A stretch of 47,096 nucleotides of DNA from Entrophospora sp. SA101 (Eukaryota > Glomeromycota > Glomeromycetes > Entrophosporales > Entrophosporaceae). The notes beneath the pieces were generated by a model. The model was not told the origin of the DNA and made no database searches. It saw only the letters and a program-made list of their open reading frames with translations. The stretch lies in the NCBI GenBank assembly GCA_958430865.1, contig CAUDNR010003323.1, positions 1 to 47,096 of the forward strand. Direction: 5' to 3'. A program made the translations under genes and the position numbers. This document shows, in pieces, positions 45,301 to 47,096 of this stretch (positions within the stretch are counted from its first letter, which is position 1; the number at the start of each line of letters is the position of its first letter).

Positions 45301-45348
45301 AACTCTTGTTAAGAAGCTGGAGGAGATATTTGAAACAGACTACACAGA
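42322..45348 (-). repeat. Arm 2 of the 3,027-bp inverted repeat
   Basis: Reverse complement of 10765-13791. At the outer end the match stops inside the family gene after GACTACACAGA, where this copy runs into unrelated sequence. Confidence 0.93.
43138..44053 (-). pseudogene. Mirror copy of the higher-GC decayed coding region
   Basis: Identical inverted copy of 12060-12975. It has the same broken Cys-bearing pieces, read on the minus strand here, and the same uncertainty about strand and family. Confidence 0.3.
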
Positions 45349-45361
45349 TGTGATTTTTGAG
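44492..45361 (+). pseudogene. 3'-truncated copy of the repetitive family gene
   Basis: Starts at 44492 (MNSKQDRRKRSKQF). It has the same 59-nt first exon, the same in-frame TAA near 44950 and the same Ser/Thr-rich part (44972-45256) as the copy at 10280-11621. The reading stops matching after EIFETDYT at 45348 and ends at a TGA a few codons later, so the conserved C-terminal part is missing. Confidence 0.6.
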
Positions 45362-45971
45362 TAATGAGAAATTTAATAGCATAGTATTAAGTAACGGGAA
45401 GACTTTTTTTGCGATTTCTTTCTCTTTCTAAAGTTTTATATTATGCACAAAATATAACTTTAGATATCACAAATTTATGGATAAATTCTGCACTATACTA
45501 ACATTAAAAAATCTTCATTACCTTATAGAAACATTTCTCAAGTACTGACCACTCATTATTACTAAACGCGGATTTCAATTCATTTTTTTTGTTGCATTCT
45601 GGTAAATAAATTATACCGTATCTTGCAATACCTTTCTCAATCCTTCTTCATTTTCTTGTTATCCAATTATCATTTACCTGTCAAAAATTTCTCAATAATC
45701 GATATTACGTAATGCTAACATATCTACACAGAGTTTATAATCAAAGATAACAAACGTTTGAAGGCATAAGTTCCTCGCAATCTGATTTTTCACCATCATC
45801 ATTGATATTACATTCGAGATTATTGTGATCCTGTGTAATTGATGCATAGTGGTTGGAGTGACGACATTGGGAAGAAAAGTTTGAACGCAGTAATATTGTA
45901 AGAATTTAAAAAAGTAGTAAAGACATAAAATTAATCGAAAATATGTTAAAAAAAAGAAATTTTCAAGATTA
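45362..45971. other. Sequence beyond arm 2
   Basis: AT-rich, with no supported gene. One minus-strand stretch (about 45780-45880) is coding-like but has no recognised motif. Confidence 0.3.
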
Positions 45972-46166
45972 TTAAAGAGTACTAGCTTCGAGAGTAATAG
46001 TTGGTGGTATTTGTGCTCTAAAAAAAGATTAAAATTTTGTTAATCAACTAGAGTGACGACGACAGGTGGTGGGCGATAACCACCACCATCATCCTTAAAA
46101 CACTTACCCCTTCTTCGCACCATACTCATCTTGTTTGTTTCTTTTGTTAGTATTGGATTTTGACAT
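45972..46166 (-). pseudogene. Short paralogue of the arm gene (same 59-nt exon 1)
   Basis: Exon 1 (46108-46166) encodes MSKSNTNKRNKQDEYGAKK. It is 59 nt long like exon 1 of the arm gene and ends at the same GTAAGTGTTTTAAG donor. Exon 2 (45972-46017) adds AQIPPTITLEASTL and stops, 34 residues in all. The intron and upstream flank (GTGGTGGG.GATAACCACCACCA, ATTTGATCGACGTGTACA) also match the arm gene. It is either a short family member or a 3'-replaced fragment. Confidence 0.5.
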
Positions 46167-46255
46167 TGAGAGAAGTTTGTTATTTGATCGACGTGTACAC
46201 AGCATAATGGACATTTGATTTCATTGGCTAATATTTGTGACGATTTCCCTTCCAT

Positions 46256-47096
46256 ATATCACGCAAAAATTAAATTTTATTGGCTTGATGATCATTACGC
46301 AATTTGAAAACAAAATAAATTTATATAGGAGGGGGATTTGAATGGAATAAGTGAATTTCAAGTTGATACAAGAATATATTTACATACTTGGATATAAAAC
46401 AGTTATCATAAAATAATCACATATATTGTATATTTAAAACAATAGATTTACAAAATGTTAATAACAATGATCTATTATTTATTATTATTATTATTATGTT
46501 AATAACATTAATTAATCAAATGTATAAACAACCTACCTTCAAAACAATTCTTTTGAATAAAAGAAAATAACAATTAACACTAAAATAATTAAATAAATAC
46601 CCAAAACTATTTGTCAGTAAGATTGCTCATTCGAATCTAATCCACATAAAATAATTTTGTTTGTCATCAATCACCATTAAAAAAAAAATTTTTTTAGAAA
46701 ATTACATATATATATAAATGTGTATTGATGACCATTGTAATAATTAAATATTATCAAACCTCCTGCTAGTACATTGTTCTTCCAAAGATATATACATGCG
46801 TGTGTTTAAATAATTTTTACCAATAAATAAAATATTATCCAAGAATTTAGTATATAAAGTTTATATAACAAAATTTGATCACAATAAAAAGAAATAAATA
46901 ATAATATTCGCAAGCAAGAGTTTATCTTCCATTATCATGGATAGCCCTCCCTCTCTCATCTATAATCCACTATTGTTACTGTTGTTATTGTTGTTAACTA
47001 TTTAAAAGATTTAATGAATGATTGAATTAAATGCTTACTGCTGGTTAATTCTAAACCACCATCTAATAATAACTATGATTGTTGCAATCAAAGAGG
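46256..47096. other. AT-rich end of the window
   Basis: No supported gene. The last 60 bases on the minus strand could be coding (a hydrophobic SLIATIIVIIRWWFRIN), which would be a gene entering from beyond the window, but it is too short to call. Confidence 0.3.

Noticed and set aside
1..47096. CRISPR arrays, tRNA and rRNA genes
   Set aside because: Tandem repeats here lack the constant-repeat/unique-spacer form of CRISPR. Isolated GGTTCGA-like words (for example near 5883) are not set in a cloverleaf. No rRNA-like conserved stretch was seen.

Overview
The window looks like nuclear DNA of an arbuscular mycorrhizal fungus (Glomeromycotina, most like Rhizophagus). It is very AT-rich, its genes are cut by many 60-100 bp GT-AG introns, it is crowded with small inverted-repeat elements and satellites, and it carries a leucine-rich-repeat (LRR) relic of the kind found in the Mollicutes-related endobacteria of these fungi. 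The organism is inferred from these traits and from protein families; no database was searched.

Layout. 1-2.3 kb: satellites, a transposase-like C-terminal fragment and a hairpin element. 2.3-4.2 kb (-): an Aha1-type Hsp90 co-chaperone with a 6-nt microexon and a C-terminal membrane anchor. 6.2-10.1 kb (+): an apparently intact Chl1/DDX11 iron-sulfur DNA helicase in 15 exons. 10.3-13.8 kb: a gene of a repetitive, apparently lineage-specific family, broken by a MITE, inside the first arm of a 3,027-bp inverted repeat whose second arm is at 42.3-45.3 kb. 15.6-18.1 kb: an intact FLYWCH/MULE transposase and a DDE transposase fragment. 18.1-21.7 kb: dispersed, tandem and foldback repeats. 21.7-23.7 kb (-): a decayed LRR gene that reads well only if UGA means Trp, interrupted by a MITE and bounded by an LTR-like element. 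26.3-31.2 kb: a zinc-knuckle pseudogene, a 52-bp perfect palindrome and a decayed SPT16 (FACT) copy.

32.2-40.6 kb: a 10-N assembly gap, then a second inverted repeat (32215-33998 and 38425-40208) that duplicates the 3' ends of two convergent genes, an HTATIP2/FMP52-like reductase (37630-38702, +) and a Kelch membrane protein (38887-40629, -). The left arm leaves a headless Kelch copy and places the reductase 3' end in frame behind a PPP1R21/KLRAQ-like coiled-coil gene (36721 to 33721, -). The arms differ at one base, next to the gap, so either a very recent rearrangement or an assembly artefact is possible. 40.8-41.6 kb is a 384-bp tandem duplication. After the second arm of the large repeat the window ends in low-complexity DNA with a short paralogue of the arm gene.

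The intact genes are ordinary eukaryotic housekeeping genes (chaperone cycle, sister-chromatid cohesion, endosomal coiled-coil protein, reductase). They do not form a pathway. Transposition, inverted duplication and capture of endosymbiont DNA have shaped what lies between them.
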